DNA of 64,000 nt from Ceratopteris richardii (Eukaryota > Streptophyta > Polypodiopsida > Polypodiales > Pteridaceae). Where the stretch lies: NCBI GenBank assembly GCA_020310875.1, contig CM035416.1, forward strand, positions 79,315,778 through 79,379,777, in the 5' to 3' direction. The notes beneath the pieces were generated by a model. The model was not told the origin of the DNA. It saw only the letters and a list, made by a program, of their open reading frames with translations, and made no database searches. How positions within the stretch are numbered: the first letter of the stretch is position 1; every line of letters begins with the position of its first letter. Of the stretch, positions 20,192-31,264 are shown in pieces. The position numbers were made by a program, and so were the translations under genes.

Positions 20192-21161
20192 TCATTTGAG
20201 CTCCCTGAAAGAGGTCTCACACTCATCAGTCCACTCAAAGTTAGTTAGAAGGGCATACAGAGGCTTTGCAATGACGACATACATGTGAATGAACCGGCGG
20301 TAGTAACCACAATGCCCCATGAAGGCCTGTACCTCCTTGACATTCCTTGGCCTAGGTAGTTCTGTAATGGCTCTCACTTTCTCTTCGTCAGTGGATATGC
20401 CATTCTTTGACACTATATATCCTAGGATCTTGCCTTGCCTGACCATGAAAACACACTTTTCTGGGTTCAAGCAGACTTGATATTCTCTACATTTGTCAAA
20501 GATTTGCCTGAGTTCAGGTATATGGGTCTGTCTAATGTTGGAATGAGCGCAAAGATCATCAACATAGACTTCCAAATTTTTCCTCAAGAACTCTTTAAAC
20601 ACGTGGCACATCAGTCTCTGAAAGGTGGTAGGCGCATTAGTAAGACCAAATGGCATTACTCGAAAGGCAAATATCCCCACTCTATGGCAAAAGCTGTCTT
20701 ATGCTGATCTTCTGGTGCAATGGCCTTTTGATTGTATCCAGAGAACCCATCCAAGAAGCTGTACACTTCCTTGCCTGCTACCCTTTCTAATAGATGCTCA
20801 GTGATAGGAAGCGGATAACTATCCCTGATAGTGGCTGCGTTAACCTTCTTCAAGTTAATGCATACACATAATTTGCCATTCTTTTTGGGCACCACTACAA
20901 TGGGGGATACCCATTCAGTGCGCTCAATTTCATAGATAAATCGAGCTTCAACCAAGCGATCTATCTCCTCTTTGATCTTGGCAGCATAGTTGTCATTATA
21001 TGTGTAGGGTTTTGTTTAGAGGGTCTGGCATCTGAGGTCATGGGGATCGTGTGTGAGCATATGTCAGGGTCTACACCCTTTAGGTCCTTGTAACTCCAAG
21101 CAAAAACGTCTCTATATTCCCTTAGCAACTCTATCAACTCTTGCTCTTCTTCTTCCGACAA
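20192..21161 (-). pseudogene. Reverse transcriptase of element B
   Basis: Ty3/gypsy RT in three frames. The N-terminal part (21161-20961) has ELLREYRDVFAWSYKDLKGV. Then 20955-20656 gives WVSPIVVVPKKNGKLCVCINLKKVN and YSFLDGFSGYNQ (F-L-D-G block with the first catalytic Asp). Then 20680-20192 gives [29 protein letters not shown] (YVDD), ILGYIVSKNGI and VQAFMGHCGYYRRFI. A TGA ends it at 20192-20194, directly before RNase H in the same frame. Frame changes near 20960 and 20670 inactivate it. The G-I-S-T-D-E and L-P-R-P-R-N-V-K-E-V blocks are shared with element E. Confidence 0.92.
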
Positions 21162-22399
21162 GTCATGTCCTATGTAGGTGCATCTTTCTTCTCCCTCTTC
21201 TATGGCTACAACTATTTTCTTAGTAGTTTACTTGCTATCATAGGCCTCTCTTGATTGTGCCTCACATTTAGGCATTCTTACCATGACTCTTCTGTCTTCT
21301 ATCTCATACTTCTTGAAATTTTCCGGCACCTCAAACAAGGACTCCTCTTCCTCCAGTGTGGTTTCTTTCTTCTTTCTTTTCTTTCCTTCACTCTTGGTTG
21401 TCACTTGTGTGGTTAATCTCACGTCATTCATGACCTCTTCATGTCTTTGAGGGTGAACTTCTACCTCATAGAAGTATTCTCCCTCTGATGCAAACGGTGG
21501 GTCCATGATGATTGACTCTAGGTCGGAGTCACTTGCATCCTTAAATGCATCAGGGCTAGGTTGGCATTCTTCTAACACTGCATCTCCCATGATCGATTCT
21601 ATTGAAAAGACTAAAATATCATAGCCATCCTCATCACAGTGGGGTGTCCATTGCTCTTCATTGATGGCTACATCCATTGTTGCTAAAATTTTAGCCCAGT
21701 CGTGAGGCTCAAATTCTTCGTCAGGAAAAACTACAGGTGCATAGGTTGGGTCTTGAATTGATCTATGTGTCTCTTTCGCACCTACCTCTCTGGATTTTTC
21801 TCTTTTCTCTTCTTCTACTGCCACTTTGCACATCCATAAGTGGGTGTCTTCATGCATCCATGAGGATCCTGATCCTATGGAATGCACTGACTCCGTGTCA
21901 TCCTTGGCTCTATGGATGGGATTCCATTGAATGGGCGGTATGTCTCTATGAGAGTAATCCTTGAGATTGACTTTGGTTGTAACACCTAAGTGTTGCAAGT
22001 ATAAGGAATTTGTTCCCCAGTCTTGTACTACTTGCAATTGCCGCATAAATGGCCTTCCCAAAATCATCTCGTAGGCTTGATTTCTGCTAAAGTTGCATAT
22101 AGCAAAAGTATGTTCAAACTCAACACCACATGTAGTGAGAGTTATGCCTTCTAGCAACCCCAAGGGCCTCTCAATATGGCCATCGGCCATCTGCAATTTC
22201 ATTCTCATCGGTCGGAGTGTTGGCTTGCCCCAACGCTTCCATAGGGAAGTTGTAGCAATTGCAACTCCTGCACCTGAGTCCAAATTTGCCTTGGTTGTGT
22301 ATCCTTGATGGGTAACTGGGAGATAGGTATTTCCTTCTTCTCCTTCACTCATGTCTCCTATCTTATCCAATGGTATTTCAGGCACTGTTCTATGCGATC
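21162..22399 (-). pseudogene. Canonical protease (PR1) region of element B and linker to RT
   Basis: The open segment enters from the element C LTR, but B sequence begins at 22399 (HRTVPEIPLDKIGD). TTKANLDSGAGVAIA carries the D-S-G catalytic triad at about 22280. ADGHIERPLGLLEGITLT and YEMILGRPFMRQL complete a retropepsin fold. After it comes a roughly 250-residue acidic linker (DEEFEPHDWAKIL, LEEEESLFEVPENF) and then the start of RT. This is the position where gypsy elements keep their maturation protease, so PR2 behind integrase is an addition and not a relocation. Confidence 0.85.
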
Positions 22400-22940
22400 T
22401 GCAACAACGTAACGACTGGAAATACTCATGAATGAATGACTCTCCTCCCAACCTTATGCCTGTATATATAGCTGATTGAACTAATGAGGACCACAAATGT
22501 AACTAGAGTCCACAAGTGCATGTGCAATCTCCTCCACTCCTTTCATATCCACCACTAGAGTCTATTAGTGGCTGGAGTGATCTCGACCACTACTTTAGTA
22601 CCTTCCACTAGAGTCCACTAGTGGTTGTTGTACTCACCTCTTGAGTTAAGTCCACTGGACTCAAGTTAACTCATGTTAACTTGAGTTAGAAGGCTCTAGA
22701 GCTCTTTGGGCAAAACTCTCTTCCCATGCTCCCCATGGGAGTTGAACCCAAGACCTCTTCCTTCACAACCATGAGACTTAACCTCTAGGCTAAGTGGATT
22801 ACTTGAATATGAGAGCACATGACTTATGCTTGAGTCTACTCTTGAGATCTTTGGTCCTACAGACGAGTGACCAAACGGTATCCGATTTCAGATCTGTCTG
22901 AAGCCATCGGATCCCTAGATCATAGACTTACTTTATTACA
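22400..22940 (-). mobile_element. 3' LTR of element C
   Basis: Plus strand TGCAACAACG...TTTATTACA, 541 bp; on the minus strand TGTAATAAAG...GTTGCA. Matches 28998-29517 nearly perfectly, with about 21 bp extra around 22670-22695 (the catgttaacttgagttag region). Confidence 0.95.
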
Positions 22941-22955
22941 TTCTTCCCCCCTTGG
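22941..22955 (-). promoter_or_regulatory. Polypurine tract of element C
   Basis: The plus strand reads ttcttccccccttgg directly after the LTR; the complement ccaaggggggaagaa abuts the LTR start. A textbook plus-strand primer site. Confidence 0.9.
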
Positions 22956-23107
22956 AAAAGATTTTCGTCCTCGAAAATAAAGCTATATATATAACTGTAG
23001 GCAACCCCCAAGCCTCATGTTCTAAAACTTGAAGAACATGCATTCATTCAATTAGGTTATTTACTTAGAAACTTGAAAATAAAAAACCTTCTTTATTTGG
23101 GACCAAC

Positions 23108-25089
23108 TTAAAACTTGAAAGCTGGAAAACGTTGTTGGATTATGGAAACTTTTTCCCATGTTGAATTTTCTTCAGTTCCATCCTTCCATTTTACTAAGCA
23201 CTCTTCATACAAGTGACTTCTGGTACGTTTATCTCGGGTGCGAAGTATCCTTTCAGGTTCATGAGGAACTGTTTCATTTACTGGAATAGGAAGTATAACC
23301 TGTTGTCCAACTAGATTATCGGAATCTGTTAGACTCTTCCTAAGCCGACTAACATGGAACACTGGATGAATCCAACTATCGTCTGGAAGTTGTAGTTCAT
23401 AAGCCCACAAACCAACTTTCTTAGTGATTGGAAAAGGACCGCAATATCTAGGTGACAACTTGGCACATTGACTAGTCTTGAACTTTTCCGATCTTTCAGG
23501 GATACGAAGATAAACTTGATCGCCAACCTGAAAAGTAACATTTCTTCGCTTCGGATCGGCATAAGCCTTTGCACGATCTTGAGCTTTCTTTAGGTTTTCT
23601 TTAGCTAACTTGAGCTTAAAGTTCATGTCTTGAAGGAACTCTTGAGCTGCTTGAACTCGTTCATTTTGTAGTCCTACTGCATAAGGAGACCTAGGTTGGA
23701 AACCATACATCAACATGAATGGGCTAAATTCAGTTGATGAATTCTTGGCACTATTATAGGCAAATTCAGCTAATGGAAGATAATCTTCCCAGTCAGTCTG
23801 TTTGGAAGTAACATAAGCTCTGAGTATGTCTTCCAAAATGTGATTGACTTTCTCTGTCTGTCCATCCGTCTGGGGATGTTCAGCTGTACTTAAGCTTAGT
23901 TTAGTTTCAAGTCTACTAAAGACTGCTCGCCAAAAATGACTTGTAAATTGAGCATCTCTATCAGAAACTATGTCTACTGGAAGATCATAGAGTCTATAAA
24001 GTTGATTTACAAATATTTTTGCAAGTTCTGGAGTCTTATAAGTAGTCTTGACTGGAATAAACTGAGCAAGTTTAGTCAATCGATCAACGATAACCCAGAC
24101 TGAATCAAAGCCTTTCTGAGTGCGGGGTAATCCAGAAATGAAATCCATGGAAATACTTTCCCACTTTCCTTTGGGAATTTCCAAAGGATGCAGCAATCCT
24201 CCAACTTTAAGTCGTTCAAACTTATTTACTTGACATTTATGGCACTTAGATACATAGTTTTGCACATCTCGATGCAAACTAGGCCAATAAAAATGTCTTT
24301 TCACAAACTCATAGGTTCGGTTAATACCAGGATGTCCTGCACTTGGAGCATCATGGCATTCGAAAAGTACTTGATTTCGTATGTCCGAGGTACTTGGAAC
24401 ACAAACCTTACCTTTATAAAGCAAATATTCATCTTGGAGAGAATAATGTTTAAACTTTCTCTCAGAAGTACTTCCTTCATTTTGTACAACTTGCTCAGCT
24501 GCTTTCCAAGCTTGACTGTAGCTTGGATCTTCTTTGCATCTTCCTTTCAAAGTTGAAATAAATTCACTTTGAAGGTGTACAAAACTTAGGTTATTCAGCA
24601 TAGGCATCCGACTTAAGGCGTCTACCACTGCATTGAACTTTCCTTTTCTATACCTGAGTTCATAATCGAACTCTTGCAACTGCTCGGCCCACCTCGCTTT
24701 TCTACCTCTTAGATCAGGTTGGTTTGCAAGCCACTTTATGCTCTCTTGATCAAAAACTATGGTCAACTTTGATCCATATAGATAATGGCGCCATTTCTTC
24801 AGAGCATTAATAATAGCGAACATCTCTCGCTCATAGGTAGAGTAATTTTGCTGAGCAGGATTTAGCTTTCTACTCTCGAAAGCTATCGGTCGACCATCTT
24901 GGCTTAGTACTGCTCCTACTGCAGATGAACTTGCATCTGTCTCTAATTGGAAAGGCTTGTTCGGATCTACGATCTGTAGAACCGGGGCCGAAGCTAAAGC
25001 AAGTTTCAATTGTTGAAAACTCTTTGCTTGCTCTTCTTTCCAATTTAACTTTTGATGCTTCCCTTTGAGTTGATCCGTCAAAGGTACTG
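23108..25089 (-). CDS. Element C RNase H, integrase and chromodomain
   Basis: This long open segment continues upstream into the duplicated block at 25090-25310, where the frame breaks. RNase [39 protein letters not shown] and [13 protein letters not shown]. Integrase [19 protein letters not shown] ... CHKCQVNK. Core: [12 protein letters not shown] (Asp), [15 protein letters not shown] (Asp) and [14 protein letters not shown] (Glu). The C-terminal GPY/F module follows ([17 protein letters not shown]) and then a chromodomain-like end ([10 protein letters not shown] ... [17 protein letters not shown]). The chromodomain would direct integration to heterochromatin and marks the element as a chromovirus. 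Polyprotein segment with no own start. Confidence 0.93.
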
Positions 25090-25310
25090 CAAACTTCCGA
25101 TAATATCCTGCCAATCCGAGAAAACTTTGCAGTTCTCGAACCGTCTTGGGCTCAGGCCATTCAAGAATCGCTTGGACCTTTTCAGGGTCAACTTTATCCA
25201 GCCACAAACTTCCGATAATATCCTGCCAATCCGAGAAAACTTTGCAGTTCTCGAACCGTCTTGGGCTCAGGCCATTCAAGAATCGCTTGGACCTTTTCAG
25301 GGTCAACTTT
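25090..25310. repeat. 106-bp direct duplication inside element C pol
   Basis: 25090-25195 and 25205-25310 are identical over 106 bp (both start caaacttccgataatatcc and end cagggtcaacttt), separated by 9 bp, giving a 115-bp period. Because 115 is not a multiple of three, the copy shifts the frame between RT and RNase H. Both translated copies show [19 protein letters not shown]. Confidence 0.95.
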
Positions 25311-26888
25311 GATTCCTTTCGCGGAAATAATATGACCTAAATACTTTACTTTTGGGGTAAAGAATTCACATTTTGACTCTTTACCGTAAAGTTTATTATC
25401 GCGAAGAAGTTGAAAAACTTTTTCCAAGTGCTCTAAGTGATTTTCATGATCTTTACTGTAGATCAGAATATCATCGAGAAAATCTACAACAAATTTTCCC
25501 AAATACGGCTTAAGCACTTGATTCATCAAAGTCATAAATGTTGCGGGTGCATTTGTCAACCCGAACGGCATCACTAAAAACTCGTAGTGACCAAACTTTG
25601 TTCGAAAGGCTGTTTTAGGAATATCATCATCTTTGATCCTGATCTGATGATAACCTTGGCGTAAATCAATCTTAGAAAAGACTGTAGCCCCCTTTAAACT
25701 ATCGAAAAGATCTTCGACTAGTGGCATGGGATACTTGTTCTTTATCATAAGATTGTTTAACGCCCTATAATCTACGCACAGCCTCATATTTCCATCTTTC
25801 TTTTTCACTAGAAGGATGGGTGCTGCCCATGGAGACTGGCTTGGGCGGATAAATCCTTTATCCAAATACTCTTGGATTTGATTTTCTACTTCTTGATTCT
25901 GGACATAGGGGAGGCGGTATGGGTTTTGAGATTTTGGCTTGGTACTCGGAAACAAATCTATACTGTGATCAATGTTTCCACAAGAGGGTGGCAAGCCGTA
26001 GGGAAGTTCCTTAGGGAACACATCTTTAAATTCCTTCATTAAATTGTTAAATTTAACATGAACTTCTCGAGGAATAAAGGACGAGACATAAGAAACTTGA
26101 TTTATATTATCAGAATCTATTACACTGGTGCCAAGGACAAGAAAAGCTTGAGTCCTGGCTTCTTTATTGACAAGTTTCTGAAGTTCAGTGTATGAAATCA
26201 AAGGGATACTTGGAACATCATGCTCACCCTTGATTTTATACACTACACCGTCACGCTGGAATTCCAAAGTATTTGTAAAATAACACCTGGTCAATGAAGG
26301 TCCTAGACTCCATAGCCACTCTCTCCCTAAAACAAGATCTACCCGATCCATGTTCATTATTTGGAAGTCCAAGGTGTCTTTAAAACTTTGGATTTCTAGT
26401 TCCAAATTAGATATCATTGTGTCCCAAACACGGGTGTCTTGACCGTGCATCATGGAAACAATGTATTTATGAGGAGATGATTTCTGAGGAAGAGCTAGTT
26501 TTTTAACTAACGCATAATTGATAAAATTATGCGTAGCAGAGTCATCCACCATTATCCGGATGGTGTGCCCTTTTACTGATCCATGCAACTTGACCAAATC
26601 ATGTGGACCAAACTCTTGAGGTTGCCACATGTTTTTGGAAATTTGGCATGAATGGGTACTGTCGCAATGCATAATCTGAACCTTCTTTGCACTTGAACTT
26701 GCATCCAAGTTCAAAGAGTGAATCAGATTGATTTGCTGCTTACCCTTTCCCTTACTTTCTCTTCCGACTGGACAAACACGGCTTCGATGTCCAGGCTTGA
26801 GACATTTAAAGCACAAGTTTTCTTTTTGCGCTTTATCATGATCTTCTGGAGAAAGGATGTGTCTAAAAACACGAGGTTTTTTAGACAC
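25196..26888 (-). pseudogene. Element C zinc knuckle, protease and reverse transcriptase
   Basis: The open segment begins in gag's nucleocapsid with [16 protein letters not shown] (CX2CX4HX4C). Protease follows: [17 protein letters not shown], where the triad reads D-S-A, and [16 protein letters not shown] motifs: [78 protein letters not shown] and [17 protein letters not shown]. The active site is F-L-D-D instead of the usual Y-L-D-D. It ends in [11 protein letters not shown] and then reads out of frame into the duplicated block. Gag and pol appear to be one polyprotein. Confidence 0.9.
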
Positions 26889-26954
26889 TCTTTCATTAGA
26901 TCTAGTCCCTTTGCCCTTACGCTTAAAGTTATTCTTCTGGGAATAACTGCTTTC

Positions 26955-28071
26955 CTACGAGACATCCAAACGTGAATTGTCCTCATAAATCTGTGCGACC
27001 TTAATCGTCTCTTCAAGGGATTTAGGCGCATGCCTCTTAACTTCATTACGAATTCGCTGGTTAAGTCCTCTGACAAAACCGCGAAGTCGATGGAAGTCAT
27101 CTAAATTCTTTAACTTCAGAATTACATCTCTGTATTCTGAAATATACACCAATAGCGGTCTACCCTTCTACTGAATTTTATCCCAAGCTTCCCAATTGCG
27201 TTCCTCCTCATTCTCAGGGGAGAAACTCTTTCTTGAAAAGGTGGGAAAATTCATTCCAAGTGGTAGGTTTCTTGTGAGTCTCAGAGAGACTCATCCACCA
27301 TGTATAAGCTTTCGGTCCTAGTGATAAACTGGCTTCTACTACCCTCACATGATCGGGGGTATGTTTGAGTTCATGGACATCTTGCAATTTCTCTAAGAAA
27401 GTCAAAACCGCATCCTTATTCCTATCCTTATCCTCTCCAGAGAAATAAGGAGGACGGATCTCCTTTCCCAAGGAAAGATCCACAGGTCGGTTATGGCTTT
27501 CTAACATCCCTACCGAAGCAACACACAAGGGAGTAGAAGACACTAGGCTAAGACGGCTCATACTTCCCGCTAGCGGAAACATATCTATTTGGGGAGAGGA
27601 TAATCCCTTATCCTTTTCCATCCTAACAGACATTGGTGAAGTTGTGATCGTATCTGTGTGACTGATATCCCTAGGCGTCTGAAGTAAGTTCAGAATGGCC
27701 TTAAGGTGATCCTGGATTCCATCAACAGATTGACGGAGGACTGCAACCTCATCCGGAATACTGGACAACCGTCCAAGCTTTTGCTCAACTAGCAACATCC
27801 TACTCTACATACCTTTCCCCTCGTTTAGAGTAGTGATTGTTTCCCCTTTTCTCGTAGAATCCTCAACGTCTAATGCTACAATCGTCGCTTCTCTATTAAA
27901 TGCATCAGACACATGACTTGTATTTGAAACCATAGGTGCAGATGGATGCAATGCACATGCAGCTATTGGTGGTCTAGGCATGAATGAGGATGTTAATAAA
28001 ATAGGAACAGAAACAAACACTGACGTACTAGTAGTACTCGTAAGCGAGACGTGGCTAGAAGTCCCCTCCAT
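26955..28071 (-). pseudogene. Gag of element C
   Basis: The probable start is the ATG at 28071 (MEGTSSHVSLTSTT). The region runs in one frame to 27214 with one TAG near 27803, then shifts. It contains a short coiled coil (MLLVEQKLGRLSSIPDEVAVL), an IRPPYFSGEDKD segment and a capsid-like retrotrans_gag fold: VLTFLEKLQDVHELKHTPD, VEASLSLGPKAYTWWMSL and WNEFSHLFKKEFLP. The fold continues at 27152-26955 with YRDVILKLKNLDDFHRLRGFVRGL and ESLEETIKVAQIYED-type residues. Gag packages the element's RNA into virus-like particles. Frameshifts near 27210 and 27100 make it non-functional. Confidence 0.82.
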
Positions 28072-28455
28072 CGCACACAAAGCGTTATTAAACTTACTAA
28101 GTATTCCTAACGCAAGTGGTGTGTGCAACAAAATCAAAAGAGCTATGCAAGAATATCACAAGAAATAGTCCCTGATGATTTGGTCCGTTTAGGTCGACTT
28201 GATTCTAGCCGAAAGTGCTAGAATTATGACGAAGTTAGGCCTCCGGATCTTCACTCCACGGCTCCTCTTCCTTCAAACTTTGCTCAATCTTTGATTCTCC
28301 TTGGTTGTTTCTTTGGCTAAAAGCAGAATACTTCTCGGGATCGGCCTGCAACAACTGATTTGGCTCCTTGGATGGATAAGAGTTTGGCTTGCACTTTAGC
28401 TTTGATCACTGGTTTAGCAGAGTTTTCTGCGCATACGAAACAGAGAAAGCCTTTG

Positions 28456-28529
28456 AGCGCCTTGGCTATCTCAACAAGCCCTCAAACTGGTTACACGGGT
28501 TCGAATCCCGTATGGCGCTGCTTTTTTTT
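28456..28529 (+). other. tRNA-like module 1 with T8 terminator
   Basis: AGCGCC (28456-28461) pairs with GGCGCT (28514-28519) as an acceptor stem. GGCT/AGCC (28464-28467, 28477-28480) forms a D stem. ACGGG-TTCGAAT-CCCGT (28495-28511) is a perfect T arm. Only 14 nt lie between D and T arms, too few for an anticodon arm, so it cannot be a working tRNA. A T8 run follows at once, as in Pol III genes. Confidence 0.65.
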
Positions 28530-28599
28530 ATCTCCTAACTGCGACGTTCTGCAGCGGCTAAATGAGATTAAAATCTCTGCAAATGTATCTCGCCACGAA

Positions 28600-28680
28600 C
28601 AGAGCCTGTCCTACTGGATAGGCGGATGCGCTCACATACAAAGGTCCCATGTTCAAACACCGTCGGGCCTGCAGTAGAGA
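28600..28680 (+). other. tRNA-like module 2 (degenerate)
   Basis: GCGCTCACATACA followed by AAGGTCCCATGTTCAAACACCG resembles the anticodon-to-T-arm part of a tRNA (perhaps Val, from the CTCACA loop). The stems are poorly preserved. Spacing to modules 1 and 3 is about 152 and 166 bp between B-box centres. Confidence 0.4.
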
Positions 28681-28764
28681 AAATTAACCTTTTGATCTCC
28701 TGATTGGGATCTTCTCCAGCGCGGACTTTGATCAATAATATCTGCTGCAAATATGTCTTCACGC

Positions 28765-28839
28765 GGACAATGTGCTCTTGTGGTTAGAGCAGCGCGCTCC
28801 CAACAGAGGGGCGGAAGTTCGAATCCCTCGCCAAACACA
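28765..28839 (+). other. tRNA-like module 3
   Basis: A perfect D arm (GCTC 28774-28777 / GAGC 28787-28790 with a TTGTGGTTA loop) is followed by an anticodon-type stem GCTCC/GGGGC (28796-28800, 28808-28812) with the 7-nt loop CAACAGA, and a T-loop TTCGAAT at 28818-28824 with a weak stem. The acceptor stem does not pair and loop position 33 is not T, so I call it tRNA-derived, not a tRNA gene. Confidence 0.55.
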
Positions 28840-28984
28840 GGAGCGATTACTTCTTTTTAGTACTCTTTTGCTCTAAGCTAAAGCATAAGGATGATGGCGA
28901 CACGCATCTCAATGCGGGCGGGAGCAGAATTCGCACGCCAAAAGTCACGAGCAAGAAGATGAAGAAGAAAACTATGGAGTGAAA

Positions 28985-28997
28985 GCTCTGATACCAA
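28985..28997 (-). promoter_or_regulatory. Primer binding site of element C (initiator Met tRNA)
   Basis: On the minus strand TTGGTATCAGAGC follows the LTR end GTTGCA. TGGTATCAGAGC is the usual primer site for plant initiator Met tRNA. Confidence 0.93.
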
Positions 28998-29517
28998 TGC
29001 AACAGCGTAACGACTGGAAATACTCATGAATGAATGACTCTCCTCCCAACCTTATGCTTGTATATATAGCTGCTTGAACTAATGAGGACCACAAATGTAA
29101 CTAGAGTCCACAAGTGCATGTGCAATCTCCTCCACTCCTTTCATATCCACCACTAGAGTCTATTAGTGGCTGGAGTGATCTCGACCACTACTTTAGTACC
29201 TTCCACTAGAGTCCACTAGTGGTTGTTGTACTCACCTCTTGAGTTAAGTCCACTGGACTCAAGTTAACTCACGTAGAGCTCTTTGGGCAAAACTCTCTTC
29301 CCATGCTCCCCATGGGAGTTGAACCCAAGACCTCTTCCTTCACAACCATGAGACTTAACCTCTAGGCTAAGTAGATTACTTGAATATGAGAGCACATGAC
29401 TTATGCTTGAGTCTACTCTTGAGATCTTTGGTCGTACAGACGAGTGACCAAACGGTATCCGATTTCAGATCTGTCTGAAGCCATCGGATCCCTAGATCAT
29501 AGACTTACTTTATTACA
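28998..29517 (-). mobile_element. 5' LTR of element C
   Basis: Plus strand TGCAACAGCG...TTTATTACA, 520 bp, the partner of 22400-22940. It carries tgtatatatagctgc near 29050, which is TATA-like in either direction. Confidence 0.95.
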
Positions 29518-30290
29518 AGATCCTACCTGGGAACGCTATTTCGCTATGTCTGGCACTTGTTTGGCTACGTGTTTCCACACTTCTGGCTTAACTTTGAGTA
29601 GCTCTTCTAAAGTGAGATTGCACTGCACTTTAGTGTTCTTTACTACCTCTCTATTCCTAGGTATGATTGAATCTTCGTTTCTTATCATGACTATGGGTGC
29701 TCTCAGGCAAGTAGACTTGGTTTCCCATGGGCCTATGAAATGTGGTAACTCTTGCAAGGAATTAGACTCAAAGTCTAACCTCTCATGAGAGTGGGCACTT
29801 TCCTGTTCTTCATAAATAGAAGGGATGTCCTATGGGAACTGATCATGTGCGTCATCCACAAGTTCAATGGGAGGAGGGACTTCACTCTCCTTTGCCCACT
29901 TCTCTTCTTGAATCTCTCTCAGGAACTCTGGTGAATACCTATTCATAGAAGAAGAGGTGGCTTGTTCAGTGGAGTTAGGCACATAAGCTTCCTGGAGAGG
30001 GAAGCTTATTCTATCTCTTGCACTCTCCTCAAGCTGGGAGGAGGCTCCTTTCCCAGACTTTGCAAGTAGCCTTTCCAACCTATCTAATAGACCATCAAAA
30101 TGCAATGGTGTTCTAGTTGAGCTAGGCCATTGAGCAAGTGACTGGCTTCAAACATGGCTTGCGCCAATTCAACCATCTTAGCACAAAGCTTTGTTCTCTC
30201 TATTTCTAGATCGGCTCTAGGGTAACATTTGTCATGATCTGTCACGTTTGGCCCTTCCTGGATTCTGGCCTGATATGCTTTAAGCATCAT
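29518..30290 (-). pseudogene. Gag C-terminal region of element B
   Basis: Continues gag toward the PR1 domain across the element C insertion. Minus-strand pieces in shifting frames: MMLKAYQARIQEGPNVTDHDKCYP and MVELAQAMFEASHLLNGL (30290-30084), FDGLLDRLERLLAKSGKGAS and PEFLREIQEEKWAKESEVPP (30105-29830), then NLTLEELLKVKPEVWKHVAKQVPD (29640-29536). Helical and charged, without a recognised domain. It stops at the element C insertion point, and the B coding sense resumes with HRTVPEIPLDK left of 22400. Confidence 0.6.
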
Positions 30291-30328
30291 GTCTAGATCC
30301 TCAGGAGTGGGATCTGCTAGGACTAATC

Positions 30329-31189
30329 CTACTCTGGGTGGATTACGTGTGGTGGATTATAATGTTGGGGAATGGAAGGTGGTGGATTGGAGGGAGATGG
30401 AAAGGGTGGTGGTGGGGTAGTGTGAGGGTGATTTTGAGATGCGAGTTCACTTATCTTTTCTTTGGTTTCTCTCAAGCTTTCTTCAAGTTTGCTCATTTTC
30501 TGTGACCATTGTCTTTTCATTCTTTCTCGGCTATCTCTCCAAGCTCTTGTCCTTTTCTTAGCTATACTCTCTGTCTCACTAACCTCAGAATTCTTCCCCA
30601 AGCCTACTCCTTGAGTTTGCTGCAAGGCTTTAGCTCTAATGACCACATGCACTGGGGCAGTAGAAGTTACACTTCCTATAGAGTCTACTACTAGTCCAAT
30701 GACGTTGATAGGAGTGATTTTTGGCAGGTTATCGGGATTCTTCGGACAATCTCGTAAGAGATGCTCTTTTCCGCAATCCTAACAGAAGCCCTGAATTGTC
30801 ACTGGTTGGGGTTGTGTAGGGGCAGGTAGTGGACAATCACGTATGAGGTGATCTCCCTGACATCTGAAGCATGGTCCTCTAGGAAATGGGGGCCATACCT
30901 GCCTAGGTTGAGGTCTAGAGTTGGGGTTTGTGTACATGACATTAGCATACTCAGGCTCCCCACTATTTTCACTTGGGTCTTCATAATAGTATGACTCGTT
31001 ATGCTCGGGTGATTGCATGTAGTAAGCCTGTGGGCTATCAATATGTGTGGAGTCAAAACTATGGTCACTTGGATCAGTGTCTGATAGCAACGGTGTGACA
31101 GGGACTATGGCTCTATTCAAATTTTCTTCAGCAGATGCATATTTCACTGGGATCACATTGGTTGGAGTAGGGGGTTGTTGTGCTAGCAC
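30329..31189 (-). pseudogene. Gag nucleocapsid and coiled-coil region of element B
   Basis: Two closely spaced zinc knuckles lie in the same frame. CFRCQGDHLIRDC is intact. The next has its second position replaced by a stop (C-stop-D-C-GKE-H-LLRD-C, near 30780). Both use a C-X2-C-X3-H-X4-C spacing. A charged coiled coil follows (RERMKRQWSQKMSKLEESLRE) and then a Pro-rich tail. Knuckles bind element RNA during packaging. The frame is shared with the capsid segment to the right. Confidence 0.75.
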
Positions 31190-31264
31190 TGGTTGAGGTC
31201 TCTGTTGGGCTTGATATTGTGGTTGATAGGTTTGTTGAGGCCTAGCGTACTGTTGTGGTGGGTA

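Larger units (their letters stand above)
28072..28984 (+). other. 5' leader of element C with antisense tRNA-like modules
   Basis: About 900 bp lie between primer site and gag without any open frame that fits the element. On the plus strand (antisense to C) there are three tRNA-like modules with T-arm/B-box-like centres near 28499, 28651 and 28818, followed by T runs (T8 at 28522-28529, TTTT near 28690, TTTTT near 28854). A possible fourth, weak one lies at about 28890-28930. The stretches between modules are also similar to each other (atctcctaactgcgac versus atctcctgattgggat; ctgcaaatgtatctcgcc versus ctgcaaatatgtcttcac), so the leader looks like a diverged tandem array. Confidence 0.6.
22400..29517 (-). 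mobile_element. Chromovirus element C (minus), full length, nested in gypsy B
   Basis: A 7.1-kb Ty3/gypsy element with LTRs at 22400-22940 and 28998-29517, a primer site TTGGTATCAGAGC (initiator Met tRNA) just inside the right LTR, and a polypurine tract just inside the left LTR. Flanks cgatc (22395-22399) and agatc (29518-29522) match at four of five positions as a target-site duplication. It splits the gag-protease junction of element B. The LTRs differ at about five bases plus one deletion of about 21 bp, so the insertion is younger than many others here. Coding order is gag, protease, RT, RNase H, integrase, chromodomain. Confidence 0.95.

Noticed and set aside
28456..28839. Functional tRNA genes
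   Set aside because: Module 1 has no room for an anticodon arm, module 2 has poor stems, and module 3 has no acceptor pairing; called tRNA-like instead.
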